A DNA stretch of 64,000 nucleotides, taken from contig NZ_NNBP01000013.1 in assembly GCF_002803155.1 (NCBI RefSeq), positions 1 to 64,000 on the forward strand, read 5' to 3'. Positions within the stretch are counted from its first letter, which is position 1, and the number at the start of each line of letters is the position of its first letter. Shown here piece by piece: positions 41,192-50,215 of the stretch. A program made the position numbers and the translations under genes. Below the pieces are notes generated by a model. That model made no database searches and was not told the origin of the DNA. It saw only the letters and a list, made by a program, of their open reading frames with translations. This stretch comes from Streptomyces sp. CB02959. Lineage in GTDB: Bacteria > Actinomycetota > Actinomycetes > Streptomycetales > Streptomycetaceae.

Positions 41192-41737
41192 CTACGAGGG
41201 GAGGGCGTCCAGGGCGGCTTGCCAGGGGAAGGCGCTCCGCTCCGCGGACTTCGGTGGGTGCGGTACGAACCCGTCGCCCCCGAGCAGCACGGTGACGCCG
41301 GCGGCCCGCAGGGTGGCGACGCTCCCGGCGGTGGCTGGGTGCGCGTTCTGCGCGGCGTTCCAGCACGGTAGCGCGACCGTCGGGATCCGCAGGCCGATCG
41401 CCTCGGTCAGCAGTCCGAGCGCCAGCGTGTCGGAGATCCCGGCGGCCCACTTGTTCAGGCTGTTGCAGCTGAGCGGGGCGGCGAGGATCGCGTCCGGTGG
41501 CGGCAGCACGTCCTCCTGACTCGGGAGTTTGTACTGGTGGCGGACGGGGTGTCCGGTGAGTTCGGTCAGCGCCTCGATCTCGCCGTCGGCGTCCTCGGTC
41601 GCCCATCGGTAGGCGGCGGGCGTCAGTACCAGGCAGACGTCCCAGCCGGCGGTCCGGGCGGCGCGGAGGGGGATCTCGATGCGGCGGGCGGGAGGGGCGG
41701 CGCAGGCGATCACGTACAGGGTCCGAGTCGTCGTCAC
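41192..41737 (-). CDS. Flavoprotein of the HFCD (phosphopantothenoylcysteine decarboxylase-like) family
   Basis: 181 residues. The Rossmann-like FMN fold begins LYVIACAAPPARRIEIPLRAARTAGWDVCLVLTP. AAPLSCNSLNKWAAGISDTLALGLL is the HFCD PASANT/AxNT-type region and ALPCWNAAQNAHPATAGSVATL the substrate loop. Such proteins oxidatively decarboxylate C-terminal Cys (as in EpiD) or act on small thiols. No peptide precursor is visible. It starts with GTG 41737. Confidence 0.8.
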   Translation of the reverse strand: MTTTRTLYVIACAAPPARRIEIPLRAARTAGWDVCLVLTPAAYRWATEDADGEIEALTELTGHPVRHQYKLPSQEDVLPPPDAILAAPLSCNSLNKWAAGISDTLALGLLTEAIGLRIPTVALPCWNAAQNAHPATAGSVATLRAAGVTVLLGGDGFVPHPPKSAERSAFPWQAALDALPS

Positions 41738-41884
41738 CCGAGCAGTCCACAGCGCCCGGTGGGCGTCCGCAAGGGTGCGTCCGGCGGTTCCCCGGAGGCC
41801 GCGGGCGGGGCGCCGGGGGCCGCGGCGCGGTGCGGACGTCGTCGGGGAGCGGGGCCGTGCAGGGTCGGGCGGGGCCGGTCGGTG

Positions 41885-42796
41885 TCAGCCGTCGGCGAGT
41901 TGGCGCACGTGCTGGGCGACGTCCTCCCACACCGGTTCCGGCAGGTCGTGGCCCACTCCCGGCAGCGGGATGAAGCGTGCGCCGGGGATGCGGGCGGCGA
42001 CCGTGCGGCCCGCCGACGGCTTGACGAGGGGATCGTCCAGACCGTGCAGGACCAGGGTCGGTGCGGTGATGCGGCCGATGGCGGGTCCGCTCCACTGCGC
42101 GCCTATCTGGCGGCTCTGGCTGCGGGCGTCCCGGACACCCGGGTCGGGGGTGTCGGCCAGCATCGCCCTGATGGCCTGCTCGTCGAAGGGGTGGGCGGGG
42201 GAGTGGAGGAGGCGGGCGAGCGCCACTCCCGCCTCGATGGGCCCTTCGAGGGCGTGGGAGCGCCCCATGCGGGCGAGTCGGGCGAGGGTGCGCAGCCGGA
42301 TGTGGCGCAGGGTGGCCAGGCCGGCGGTGTCACCGGGGACGGCCGAGACGGAGGTGAGGGTGCGGACGCGCCGGGGATGGCGCAGCGTGATGCGCTGGGC
42401 GACCGTGCCGCCGAGCGACTGGCCGAAGAGGTGCGCGGAGTCCCAGCCCAGGGCGTCCAGTACGGCGATGGCGTCGTCGGCCATGTCCTCGGCGGTGTAG
42501 GCGTCGCCGCGTTTGCGCAGGAGGGCGGTGATGGGGTTGGTGCCGGTGGTGGGTGGCAGGTGTGTCGATTCGCCCGCGTCGCGCTGGTCGTAGCGGGCGA
42601 CGGTGAATCCCCGGGCGGCCAGTGTCCGGGCCAGGCCGGTGGGCCACCAGTGTCGGGCGACGCCCAGGCCGGTCACCAGGAGGAGGGGCTCCCTATCGGC
42701 GTCGTGGGGCGGCAACCGGTCGTAGGCGACCCGGACTTCACCGTTGCAGGCCCACTGGGTCGGGCTCCATACGGGGGGCGGGACCTTGGACGTCAT
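41885..42796 (-). CDS. Alpha/beta-fold hydrolase, divergent from TetR
   Basis: 303 residues. The oxyanion-hole region is LLLVTGLGVARHWW; the nucleophile elbow is FGQSLGG (124-130, Ser127); acid Asp lies in HGLDDPLV (about 254-255) and His in GVGHDLPE (about 283). DQRDAGEST is the aclacinomycin-methylesterase-like motif. GAAGGGAA precedes ATG 42796. Expression is probably controlled by the divergent TetR through the palindrome at 42857-42877. Substrate unknown. Confidence 0.88.
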   Translation of the reverse strand: MTSKVPPPVWSPTQWACNGEVRVAYDRLPPHDADREPLLLVTGLGVARHWWPTGLARTLAARGFTVARYDQRDAGESTHLPPTTGTNPITALLRKRGDAYTAEDMADDAIAVLDALGWDSAHLFGQSLGGTVAQRITLRHPRRVRTLTSVSAVPGDTAGLATLRHIRLRTLARLARMGRSHALEGPIEAGVALARLLHSPAHPFDEQAIRAMLADTPDPGVRDARSQSRQIGAQWSGPAIGRITAPTLVLHGLDDPLVKPSAGRTVAARIPGARFIPLPGVGHDLPEPVWEDVAQHVRQLADG

Positions 42797-42856
42797 CGTG
42801 TTCCCTTCTGCCTGTGCCGGCGCCTGCGTCCGTGCCTGCGCCCGCGCCTTCGCAAT

Positions 42857-42877
42857 ACTGCGAACGATGTTCGCAGT
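42857..42877. promoter_or_regulatory. 21-bp inverted repeat, probable TetR operator
   Basis: ACTGCGAAC-GAT-GTTCGCAGT, perfect 9-bp arms with a 3-bp spacer, centred midway between the divergent hydrolase and tetR starts (61 bp and 58 bp away). The pattern matches operators of the TetR-C type (RolR/TetR-like). Confidence 0.85.
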
Positions 42878-42934
42878 TATGGAGCTATAGTTATCAGCGC
42901 AGGGTCGGGTTGCGGAAGGGGCAGGTGAAGTTCG

Positions 42935-43690
42935 ATGACGGGCAAGGGGGATCAGGACGCGGAGGCCGTGCTGGTGTGGCAGCGGCCCGAGCGGGGCGCG
43001 CGGGGGCCCGCGCCCGAGCGGAGCCGGGAGCAGCTCGCCGCGGCCGCGATCGGGCTCGCCGACGCGGGTGGGCTGGCCGCGGTGTCCGTCCGGCAGGTGG
43101 CCAAGGAGCTGGGCACCGGGCCCGCGTCGCTCTACCGGTATGTGGCCGGACGGGACGACCTGGTGGACCTGATGGTGGACGCCGTGACCGGCGAGATCGA
43201 CCTCGCTGTCGAGCTGACCGGGGATCCGGCGGCGGACCTGGTCGCGTTGGCCGCCCGGACGCAGGAGGTCCAACTGCGGCATCCGTGGCTGCTGGAGGTG
43301 GCGCCGGAGGCCATGCGGGTCGGGCCGCGGGGGCTGGACTACCTGGAGTTCGCGCTGTGTGCGCTGGAGCCGGCGGCGGGCCTGACCGGGCAGGGCAAAC
43401 TGGAGGCGGTGGCCGTGCTGAACGCCCTGGTCGCCATGTTGTCCGGGGTCGAACTCCGTGCCCGCCGGTCGCCGACGGGCCGACAGGCGGCGCGGTCCGC
43501 CTATCTGGGCACGGTGGCCGGACGGGGCGGACATCCGCTGCTGGCACGGGCGTTGGCCGGGGGAGCGGCGGGCGCCCCGGCCGGTGGGAACCGGCCCCGC
43601 GCCGGGGCCCCCGTCGAGGCCGGAGCCCACTTCGAGCGGGTGGTCCGACGGGTGCTGGCGGGCCTGCTGGCACCGGAGCCGCCGAGCTAG
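42935..43690 (+). CDS. TetR-family regulator with TetR_C_1 domain
   Basis: 251 residues. After 20 variable residues the helix-turn-helix is LAAAAIGLADAGGLAAVSVRQVAKELGTGPASLYRYVAGRDDL (about 34-75, read in segments), followed by LMVDAVTGEIDL and a ligand-binding core. It probably represses the divergent hydrolase and itself through the 21-bp palindrome. GGAAGGGGCAGGTGAAG precedes ATG 42935. Confidence 0.9.
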   Translation: MTGKGDQDAEAVLVWQRPERGARGPAPERSREQLAAAAIGLADAGGLAAVSVRQVAKELGTGPASLYRYVAGRDDLVDLMVDAVTGEIDLAVELTGDPAADLVALAARTQEVQLRHPWLLEVAPEAMRVGPRGLDYLEFALCALEPAAGLTGQGKLEAVAVLNALVAMLSGVELRARRSPTGRQAARSAYLGTVAGRGGHPLLARALAGGAAGAPAGGNRPRAGAPVEAGAHFERVVRRVLAGLLAPEPPS

Positions 43691-43762
43691 TACCCGCCGC
43701 ACCTCACCGCCGTGCGGGCTGCCTCGGCCGCCGGATCCCCGGTGCCCGTAGGGGCGGCGAGG

Positions 43763-44194
43763 TCAGGCCGGTGTCCCGGCGGTGGTCCGGGCGTAGTGCT
43801 CGGCGATCTCGTCGCTGGTCGTCAGCCACACCCCGGGGTGCTGGGCGATGTGCTCCAGTGCCTGGTCCAGGTACTTGTGGCGGAACGGCTGGTTGATGAC
43901 GAACGGGTGCAGCACCAACGACATCACCCGGCCGCTGTCCGCCGCGTCCTCGTACAGCTGGTCCAGTTGGTCCCTCAGTCGCCAGATTCCCACCCGCGGA
44001 CCGTAGTCGCGCCAGCCGTAGTTGAGCGGGTCCGGGGCGAGTCCGGCGGTGCCGGGGAAGATGCTCGTCGACGGGCGGTCGACCTGGTAGTGCTCGACGT
44101 TCAGTCCGACGTAGAAGGCGATCCGGGCGCCGCCGGGCCAGGAGATCGGGTCCCGCTCGGTGATCGGGCTGTAGTCGAAAAGCTGGTTGTCCAT
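43763..44194 (-). pseudogene. Polysaccharide deacetylase-like protein with large internal in-frame deletion
   Basis: 143 residues. The N-terminus (ERDPISWPGGARIAFYVGLN and YGPRVGIWRL) and C-terminus (SGRVMSLVLHPFVINQPF then VWLTTSDEIAEHY) match the two ends of a ~290-residue polysaccharide-deacetylase/PuuE-like protein. The middle ~150 residues, which hold the metal-binding NodB motifs, are missing between IWRL and RDQLDQLYE. The frame is intact and start and promoter are good, so a short product could still be made but should be inactive. Confidence 0.75.
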
Positions 44195-44243
44195 GGGGGT
44201 TTACCTCGTACCGGTTGTGGTTCGGTGCTTCCGTGCTCCGTAT

Positions 44244-44275
44244 CGTCGAACCCTCACATTGATGTGAGGGTCAAG
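44244..44275 (-). promoter_or_regulatory. MerR-type promoter/operator of the deacetylase remnant
   Basis: The palindrome CCCTCACAT-TG-ATGTGAGGG (44251-44270) lies right after a minus-strand -35 TTGACC (44274-44269). A -10-like TCGACG appears after a 19-bp spacer. A 19-bp spacer spanned by a dyad is the hallmark of MerR-activated promoters, and TTGACCCTCAC...GTGAGGG is common in Streptomyces. No merR gene is found in this window. Confidence 0.75.
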
Positions 44276-44329
44276 CGGCGCCCGCAAGTGAGGCCGGTCA
44301 CATGCGGATACGAGGTCCTCGGGCCTCGG

Positions 44330-44962
44330 CTACGGGCGGTGGACGCAGGCCGCGAGGCCCGCGCGCCGCTGCCAGCCGAGCGATTCGTACAGTGCGCGGC
44401 CCTCGTGCGTCGCGCCCAGGATGCCGAGCGTCGCCCCCTCGGCCGCGGCGTGGTCGGCGAGCGTGCGCATCACGAGGCTGCCCAGACCGCGCCGGCGGTG
44501 CGCCTCCTCGGTCACCACCTGGTCGACGATCGCGGCCGGGCCGAGGACTGCCATCTGCCCGGTGGCGGCGAACTCGCCGTGCGCGTCGTGCACCCGGACG
44601 TAGGTGACGCCGTCCGCGGCTTCCACGGTCGTGCGGTAACCGTCCGGCGCCACCGGGCGGGTGGTCCGGAGCTCCGTGCTCATCAGGTGCCCCGACTCCT
44701 CCTTGTCCGCCACCCAGCCCTCCGGGAGCCAGGCGTCCGCCGTCTCCGTCTCCACGGGCAGTTTCAGCCAGGTGTGCGGGGCGGTCGCCGACGCGGCGGC
44801 CGCGCGCACCGAACCCTCGTCGGGGTCGGGCAGGACGTGGCGGCCCACGTGGTTCGGGCGGCCGACGTCGATGTAGAGCCCCCAGGGGTGTTCGACCGCC
44901 CGCGGGCATTGACGCGAGACGACCCAACCGGCCGCCCAGATCCTGACGAGTTCCGGAACCAT
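44330..44962 (-). CDS. GNAT-family N-acetyltransferase
   Basis: 210 residues. The acetyl-CoA-binding part is VVTEEAHRRRGLGSLVMRTLADHA (about 155-178, with the RRGLGS loop), preceded by VRVHDAHGEFAATGQMAVL and followed by ALYESLGWQRRAG. The first 90 residues form a variable, Trp-rich region that may hold the acceptor site. GGGGAGGGTTCG precedes ATG 44962. Substrate unknown. Confidence 0.87.
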   Translation of the reverse strand: MVPELVRIWAAGWVVSRQCPRAVEHPWGLYIDVGRPNHVGRHVLPDPDEGSVRAAAASATAPHTWLKLPVETETADAWLPEGWVADKEESGHLMSTELRTTRPVAPDGYRTTVEAADGVTYVRVHDAHGEFAATGQMAVLGPAAIVDQVVTEEAHRRRGLGSLVMRTLADHAAAEGATLGILGATHEGRALYESLGWQRRAGLAACVHRP

Positions 44963-45106
44963 CGAACCCTCCCCGAGTAAGTGCCACGCAACGGCAGTGG
45001 ACATTACATCGTCGAGGGGAGGGCGGCACCCTTTTTTGCGACCGTCGCAGCGGCGGGCCGCGAGGACCCCGCCAACGCGGCCGCGGCTCCGGACTCCTGA
45101 CGGGCC

Positions 45107-46339
45107 CTACCGCTTCCCGTCACCGGTCCCGACACCGCCCGCGATGAGCAGGTGCCGGGGCCCGCGCAGGATGGGGCTGTGCCGGTACGGCGGCGGGTCC
45201 TCGACCAGGCGCGGACCATCCAGACGGCGCAGCAACTCGGCCAGCGCGACCTGCGTTTCGAGGCGGGCCAGCGGAGCGCCGAAGCAGTTGTGGACGCCGC
45301 TGCCGAAGCCGAAGTGCTGGTTGTCCCGACGGGCCGGGTCGAAGTGGTCGGCGTCCTCGAACCGCAGCGGATCCCGGTTGCCGGAAGCCAGGATCAGGAA
45401 CAGCGGGGCGCCCTGGGGGATGGTCACCCCGCCCACGTCGACGTCGGTCAGCGGCGTGCGCTGCGGCAGCATCTGGACCGGCGGCTCGTACCGCAGCAGC
45501 TCCTCCACCGCCGACGGCATCAGCTCCGGCTCCCGGCGCAGCCGTTCCAGCGCGTCCGGATGGCGCAGCAGGGTGAGCATGCCGTTGGTGATGAGATTGA
45601 CCGTCGTCTCGTGCCCCGCGATCATCAGCAGGGTCAGCGTCGTCATCAACTCCGGCTCGGTGAGCCGCCCTTCGGGCCCGTCGTCGTGCACCAGGGCGGA
45701 GATCATGTCGTCGGCCGGGTGCTCCCGCCGCCGCTCGGCCAGCGCGCCCAGGTAGCCGCCCATCGCGGCCCGCGCCTCCGCGCCCGCGCGCTGCCTCCCC
45801 TGCGGATCGTCTTCGGGGGAGCGGTCCAGGGAGGCGATGATGGTGTTCGTCCAGCCGCGGATCTCGGGCATGTCCTCCCGGGGGACGCCCAGCAGCCGGC
45901 AGATCACGGTGACCGGCAGCGGGTAGGCGAAGTCGTCGACCAGGTCGATCCGGTCCCGGCCCTGGAGCCCGTCGAGCAGCTCCCGGGCGATGTCCACGAG
46001 GTCGTCGTGCAGCGCGTCGATCCGGCCGGGGGAGTGCGGCGGGCCGAAGGGGCGCATCGCCAGCCGGCGGAGCCGGTCGTGTTCGGGATCGTCGATGCCG
46101 ATGAAGGACGGCGGGAGGTCCTTGGGGCGACCCGACAGATCGGGGACGGTGCGCAGGCGCACGTCCGAGCTGATCCGCGGATCGTGCAGCAGCGCGGCGA
46201 TCTCGTGGTACGTGCCGACCAGGTAGCCGCCGTCGTTCTGCCGTGCCACGCCGTGCTCACGGAGTTCGGTGTAGAGCGGGTACGGGTCGGCGCGGCTGGC
46301 GTAGGCGTTGATCCGCTCCAGCAGGGTCTCCGTGGACAT
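45107..46339 (-). CDS. Cytochrome P450
   Basis: 410 residues. The I-helix oxygen-activation motif is AGHETT (241-246), EELLR the ExxR motif (279-283) and FGFGSGVHNCFG the heme loop with Cys352 as thiolate ligand. It is a soluble class I bacterial P450, needing ferredoxin and reductase, which are encoded immediately upstream on the same strand (46393 and 47750). AAGGAGAG precedes ATG 46339. Similarity in style is to CYP105/107-like enzymes; the substrate cannot be judged. Confidence 0.93.
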   Translation of the reverse strand: MSTETLLERINAYASRADPYPLYTELREHGVARQNDGGYLVGTYHEIAALLHDPRISSDVRLRTVPDLSGRPKDLPPSFIGIDDPEHDRLRRLAMRPFGPPHSPGRIDALHDDLVDIARELLDGLQGRDRIDLVDDFAYPLPVTVICRLLGVPREDMPEIRGWTNTIIASLDRSPEDDPQGRQRAGAEARAAMGGYLGALAERRREHPADDMISALVHDDGPEGRLTEPELMTTLTLLMIAGHETTVNLITNGMLTLLRHPDALERLRREPELMPSAVEELLRYEPPVQMLPQRTPLTDVDVGGVTIPQGAPLFLILASGNRDPLRFEDADHFDPARRDNQHFGFGSGVHNCFGAPLARLETQVALAELLRRLDGPRLVEDPPPYRHSPILRGPRHLLIAGGVGTGDGKR

Positions 46340-46392
46340 GCGCGGGGCTCTCCTTGTCAAGGGGCAGGGGCAGGCGGCGCCCGGTGCGGCGG

Positions 46393-47760
46393 TCAGGCCA
46401 TCGGGCGCACCACGGCCAGTCGGCGGTCCGGCAGATGACCGGTGAGCGCGACGGTCGGGCCGTGCGAGAGCACCTTCGGGTCCGGGACGTCGGAGGGCAC
46501 GACCTTCGGGGACGCGGGCCGGTCGGCGGCGCCCGGCTCGGGCGGGAACGGCGCCGCGGTCTCGATCAGACGCCGGTAGTGCTCCAGCCACTTGGCGCGG
46601 TTGACGCTGACCGCGGCGGTGACCCGGCCGCGGTACCCGTAGACCACGACCAGCCGGCCCTCCTCGACGGAGCCCTGGGCGATGGTCACCTGGTCCGAGA
46701 AGGTCGGGACGCCGACGGACTTGATGTTCAGCCCGAACTGGCTGGACCAGAAGGCCGGCACCGCCAGGTGCGGGCGCCGCAGCGGGCCGGGGTTGACCAT
46801 GTTGTGCGCCGCCACCTCCGCCTGCTCCACGGCGTTGCCCCAGTGCTCCAGCGCCAGCATCTGGTACTCGAAGAGCGGATGCGGAAAACGGGCCACGTCC
46901 CCGGCCACGAACACGTCGTCGGTGACGATCCCGTACATGTCGAAGGCCCGGCACCCGGCGTCGCAGGCCACGCCCCGCGGGCCCGCGGCGAGCCCCGTGT
47001 CCTTGAGCCACTCGGTGTTGCGGACGGCGCCCAGGGCGACCACCGCGACATCGGCGTCGATCCGGCTGCCGTCGGAGAGTTCGGCGCCGGTCAGCCGCCC
47101 GTTGCTGCCGGTGAGCGAGGTGACCGTCACCCCGCAGCGCAGATCGACGCCGTGCGCGCGCTGCAACCGCGCGGCGAACGCCCCCAGCGCGCCGCCGAGC
47201 GCCCCGACCAGCGGCGCCGGTCCGCGCTCGGCGACCGTCACCTCCAGACCGCGCTCCCGGCAGGCGGAGGCGATCTCCGAACCGGTGAACCCCGCCCCGA
47301 TGACCAGGACCCGGCGCGGCCCGGCGTCCAGACGCTCGGCGAGCCGACCCGCGTCGTCGAGCGTCCGCACCGTCAACACCCCGTCCAGGCGGGCCTCTTC
47401 GGGATGCGGCCAGGGCCGGGCGCGGGTCCCGGTGGTGATCAGCAGCCGGTCGAACGGCAGCCGCTCGCCGTTCGCCAGCAGCACGTCCTTCGTGGCCGGG
47501 TCGAGCCCGCTGGCGCGCACCCCCAGCTTCCACCGCGCGTCCACCGGGCGGCGGGCCGGCAGGCCGACATCCGCCGCGGTCACCTTGCCAAGCAGCACCT
47601 GCTTCGACAGCGGCGGTCGGTCGTACGGCGGATGCGGCTCGTCGCCGACCAGGGTCAGGTCCCCGGTGAAGCCCTCGTCCCGCAGGGTTTCGGCCGCCCG
47701 CAGCCCGGCCAGGGACGCGCCGACGATGACGATCCGTCCCTTCTTCAGCTCAGCGGACAT
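46393..47760 (-). CDS. FAD-dependent ferredoxin reductase
   Basis: 455 residues. The FAD site is RIVIVGASLAGLRAAETL (9-26) and the NAD site is RVLVIGAGFTGSEIAS (about 149-164). PPLSKQVLLGK, VFVAGDVARFPHP and EHWGNAVEQAEVAAHNM are rubredoxin/ferredoxin-reductase landmarks. About 40 C-terminal residues beyond the usual end are extra. The ATG at 47760 overlaps the last codons of the ferredoxin gene by 11 bases. It should pass electrons from NAD(P)H to the ferredoxin and then the P450. Confidence 0.92.
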   Translation of the reverse strand: MSAELKKGRIVIVGASLAGLRAAETLRDEGFTGDLTLVGDEPHPPYDRPPLSKQVLLGKVTAADVGLPARRPVDARWKLGVRASGLDPATKDVLLANGERLPFDRLLITTGTRARPWPHPEEARLDGVLTVRTLDDAGRLAERLDAGPRRVLVIGAGFTGSEIASACRERGLEVTVAERGPAPLVGALGGALGAFAARLQRAHGVDLRCGVTVTSLTGSNGRLTGAELSDGSRIDADVAVVALGAVRNTEWLKDTGLAAGPRGVACDAGCRAFDMYGIVTDDVFVAGDVARFPHPLFEYQMLALEHWGNAVEQAEVAAHNMVNPGPLRRPHLAVPAFWSSQFGLNIKSVGVPTFSDQVTIAQGSVEEGRLVVVYGYRGRVTAAVSVNRAKWLEHYRRLIETAAPFPPEPGAADRPASPKVVPSDVPDPKVLSHGPTVALTGHLPDRRLAVVRPMA

Positions 47761-47983
47761 CGGCACCCGCTCCGGCCACGGCCTCCGGGCCGGCCTGGGC
47801 GCCGACGAGGATGGCCTGTACCGGGCAGGCCGCGACCGCCCGGCGCACCCGCTCCGCCTGCTCGTCCGGGGGCGCGGGGGAGTAGCGCAACGCCTCCTCG
47901 CCGTGCAGCTCGAACACCCGCGGCGCGAGGAACACGCACTGCGCGTACCCCTGGCACCGGTTGAGGTCGACCACGATCTGCAT
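47750..47983 (-). CDS. 3Fe-4S ferredoxin, P450 partner
   Basis: 77 residues. Cluster ligands are Cys10 and Cys16 in CQGYAQC and Cys53 in ACPVQA; the second expected Cys is replaced by Tyr13, so this is a three-Cys, 3Fe-4S type with an aromatic in the variable cluster position. Such a residue is used in P450 ferredoxins to tune redox potential. First gene of the cassette. No Shine-Dalgarno stronger than GGAGGAATG is needed: GAGGAATGGTGCGGA lies before ATG 47983. Confidence 0.9.
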   Translation of the reverse strand: MQIVVDLNRCQGYAQCVFLAPRVFELHGEEALRYSPAPPDEQAERVRRAVAACPVQAILVGAQAGPEAVAGAGADVR

Positions 47984-48578
47984 TCCGCACCATTCCTCCG
48001 CGCGAGCCGTCCCCTCCGTCCTACTCGCCTCGGGCGGGCGGCGCGGGCGGTGCTGGGCCGGAGGGGTGTGCACGGGGAGTGAGGGCGGGGCGGCGGTGGT
48101 CGACCAGCGGAGCGGAGGGGGCGCGGTCGCCCATCGGCGTCGGGCCGTTCCCGTCCCCGGTCCGGCTGAGAATGCCCGCCGGCCGGCGGGCCCGATTTTC
48201 CGGTGCCGCCGCCGAATACGCTCCGGACCCTTATGGCGCAGCATATGAATACGGGACGGCGGGTAGGTTTCGGAAGGTCGAAGGTCACGGGAACGGCAGT
48301 GCCGGGCTCGGGTGTGCGGCGGCGGAATCAGGCGTTCCGGATGGCGTTTCCGGTGTGTCCGGGGTGCGCGGGAGATCCGGTCATCGGGTACGGGGTATCC
48401 GTATTGACCCGGATTCGCCCGCGACATCCAGCATCGGTCGAAACGTGATTAACGTAACGCTCGATTCGGGCCGCGGCCAAAAACTTTGCGATCATTTCAA
48501 CTTAACTTGTCTCCTCCGCCCCGGGCATGAGATGGGATGGAGTGGAACGCTGCCCTACGAAGTGTGAGGAACCACGGG
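47984..48578. other. Divergent intergenic stretch, 595 bp
   Basis: Between the ferredoxin (minus) and acyltransferase (plus). The last ~80 bp before the acyltransferase (48443-48510) is unusually AT-rich for this genome (TTAACGTAACG, AAAAACTTTGCG, CAACTTAACTTG) and is the likely promoter. No gene recognised. Confidence 0.45.
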
Positions 48579-49784
48579 ATGCCCTTTGCTCTGCCTGGAA
48601 ATCTGGCCGCACCAGGGAAGGGGCAAGGGCAATCCAGACTCTATGTCCTGGACGGACTGCGCCTCGTGGCGGCGCTGATGGTCCTGGCGTATCACTACAT
48701 CACCCTCCGTGATGGCTGGGGCAATGATCCGCATGCGATCTCGCCGACGATCTACCACCTCTCCCAATTCGGCTGGCTGGGCGTCGAAGTCTTCTTCCTG
48801 ATCAGTGGATTCGTCATCTGCATGAGCGCCTGGGGGCGTTCGCTCGGCGACTTCGTGAAATCCCGGGCCTCCCGCCTCTATCCCGCGTACTGGGTCGGGG
48901 TCCTGCTGACCGCGGCCGTACTCATGCTCTGGCCGCGGATCCGCAGTGCGGACAATCTGGAAACAGTGCTGACAAACCTCACCATGCTGCAGCAGGGCGT
49001 GGGGGTTTCCGACCTCGACGACGTCTACTGGTCCCTCTTCGTCGAGTTGAAGTTCTACCTGCTCTTCGCCCTCGTCGTGTACCGCGGTGTCACCTACCGC
49101 AGGTGCGTGCTCTTCTGCGGGCTGTGGACGGTCGCCGGAGTCGTCGCGCTCAAGGCCGACAGCAACTTCCTTTCGGTGTGGGCGATCGCCCCCTACTCGC
49201 CCTACTTCATCGCGGGCATCGCCTTCTACCTGATGCACCGCTTCAAGCCCACACTCCTGCTCTGGGCGATCGTCGCGGTCGAATTCCTGCTGGCCCAGCA
49301 CTACGTCCGCGGCCGCCTGATCATGAACGTCGGAGCCAAGGCGAGCATGGCGCACGGCTGGCCGGCGCGGGTGGGCGTCATCCTGGCCTTCGCCGTCATG
49401 GCGGCCATCGCCCTCGGAGTATTCGACAAGGTGCGGTGGCGCTGGCTGCTGACCGCCGGCTCGCTGACGTACCCGCTGTATCTCCTGCACATGTACATCG
49501 GGTTCACCCTCATCGACCTGCTGCGCAACAAGATGCCGGCGCCGGTCCTCCTGCTCTCCATCGTCGCCTTTATGGTGGCGCTTTCCTATGCCGTGCACCG
49601 ACTGGTGGAACGCCCTCTGGGGAAATGGTTGCGCAATGGAATCCAAAAGGGACTCCAGGAAATGCGCCGGAATTCCAAGAGTCAAGCGGCAAAGGAATCC
49701 GATACCGCCGGAGCGGGCCCGGATGCCCACCAGAATTCCACCGCCGAGAACTATCGAGTGGCAACGCAACGACCGTCCCCGTGA
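48579..49784 (+). CDS. Acyltransferase family 3 membrane protein (OafA/YrhL-like)
   Basis: 401 residues with about ten membrane segments. VLDGLRLVAALMVLAYHY holds the catalytic His of family 3 (GLRxxA...H). GWLGVEVFFLISGFVICMS and RASRLYPAYW (RxxRLxPxY) are also typical; YWSLFVELKFYLLF is the next conserved helix. Such enzymes O-acylate sugars, lipids or macrolides. The tail (residue 355 on) is hydrophilic. GAGGAACCACGG precedes ATG 48579. Nothing nearby identifies the acceptor. Confidence 0.9.
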   Translation: MPFALPGNLAAPGKGQGQSRLYVLDGLRLVAALMVLAYHYITLRDGWGNDPHAISPTIYHLSQFGWLGVEVFFLISGFVICMSAWGRSLGDFVKSRASRLYPAYWVGVLLTAAVLMLWPRIRSADNLETVLTNLTMLQQGVGVSDLDDVYWSLFVELKFYLLFALVVYRGVTYRRCVLFCGLWTVAGVVALKADSNFLSVWAIAPYSPYFIAGIAFYLMHRFKPTLLLWAIVAVEFLLAQHYVRGRLIMNVGAKASMAHGWPARVGVILAFAVMAAIALGVFDKVRWRWLLTAGSLTYPLYLLHMYIGFTLIDLLRNKMPAPVLLLSIVAFMVALSYAVHRLVERPLGKWLRNGIQKGLQEMRRNSKSQAAKESDTAGAGPDAHQNSTAENYRVATQRPSP

Positions 49785-49877
49785 CACCGTGACGGGGTGA
49801 CCGCGAACCGGCCCGCGCCGCCCGGCCCCGTTCCCCGCTGATTGCGATTTCGGTGGGGAACGGGGCACTCTTGCGTC

Positions 49878-50150
49878 ATGTCATACGTACGACTCGAAGC
49901 GTGGATCGGCGGGGAGTGGCTGGAGGTGGGCGCGGTGAGCGTCACCGTGGAGGAATCCGCGCTGACCCTGTCGTTCGAGCGCCAGCGGACCGAGGCCGGG
50001 TACCGGAGCATGATCTGGGAGCCGCTGGAGCATTTCCTGCGGGAGTACCGCGAGGAGCCGATCGTGGTGGTCCCGCTGGGCCGCAGCCTGCCCTTGATGT
50101 ACGCCCCCGGAGCGGCCGGACCCTTCCGGCTGGCGGAGGTGACCGAGTGA
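49878..50150 (+). CDS. Small hypothetical protein
   Basis: 90 residues, with strand-rich text YVRLEAWIGGEWLEVGAVSVTVEE and a C-terminal PLGRSLPLMYAPGAAGPF. It is acidic and soluble. No family recognised. ATG 49878 has no strong Shine-Dalgarno, but codon use is typical of real genes. Confidence 0.65.
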   Translation: MSYVRLEAWIGGEWLEVGAVSVTVEESALTLSFERQRTEAGYRSMIWEPLEHFLREYREEPIVVVPLGRSLPLMYAPGAAGPFRLAEVTE

Positions 50151-50215
50151 CGGAGAGGGCCGCATGACGGCGTGACGGAGCGTGACGGGGGGCGTGCGCG
50201 CCCCCCGTCACTGCT

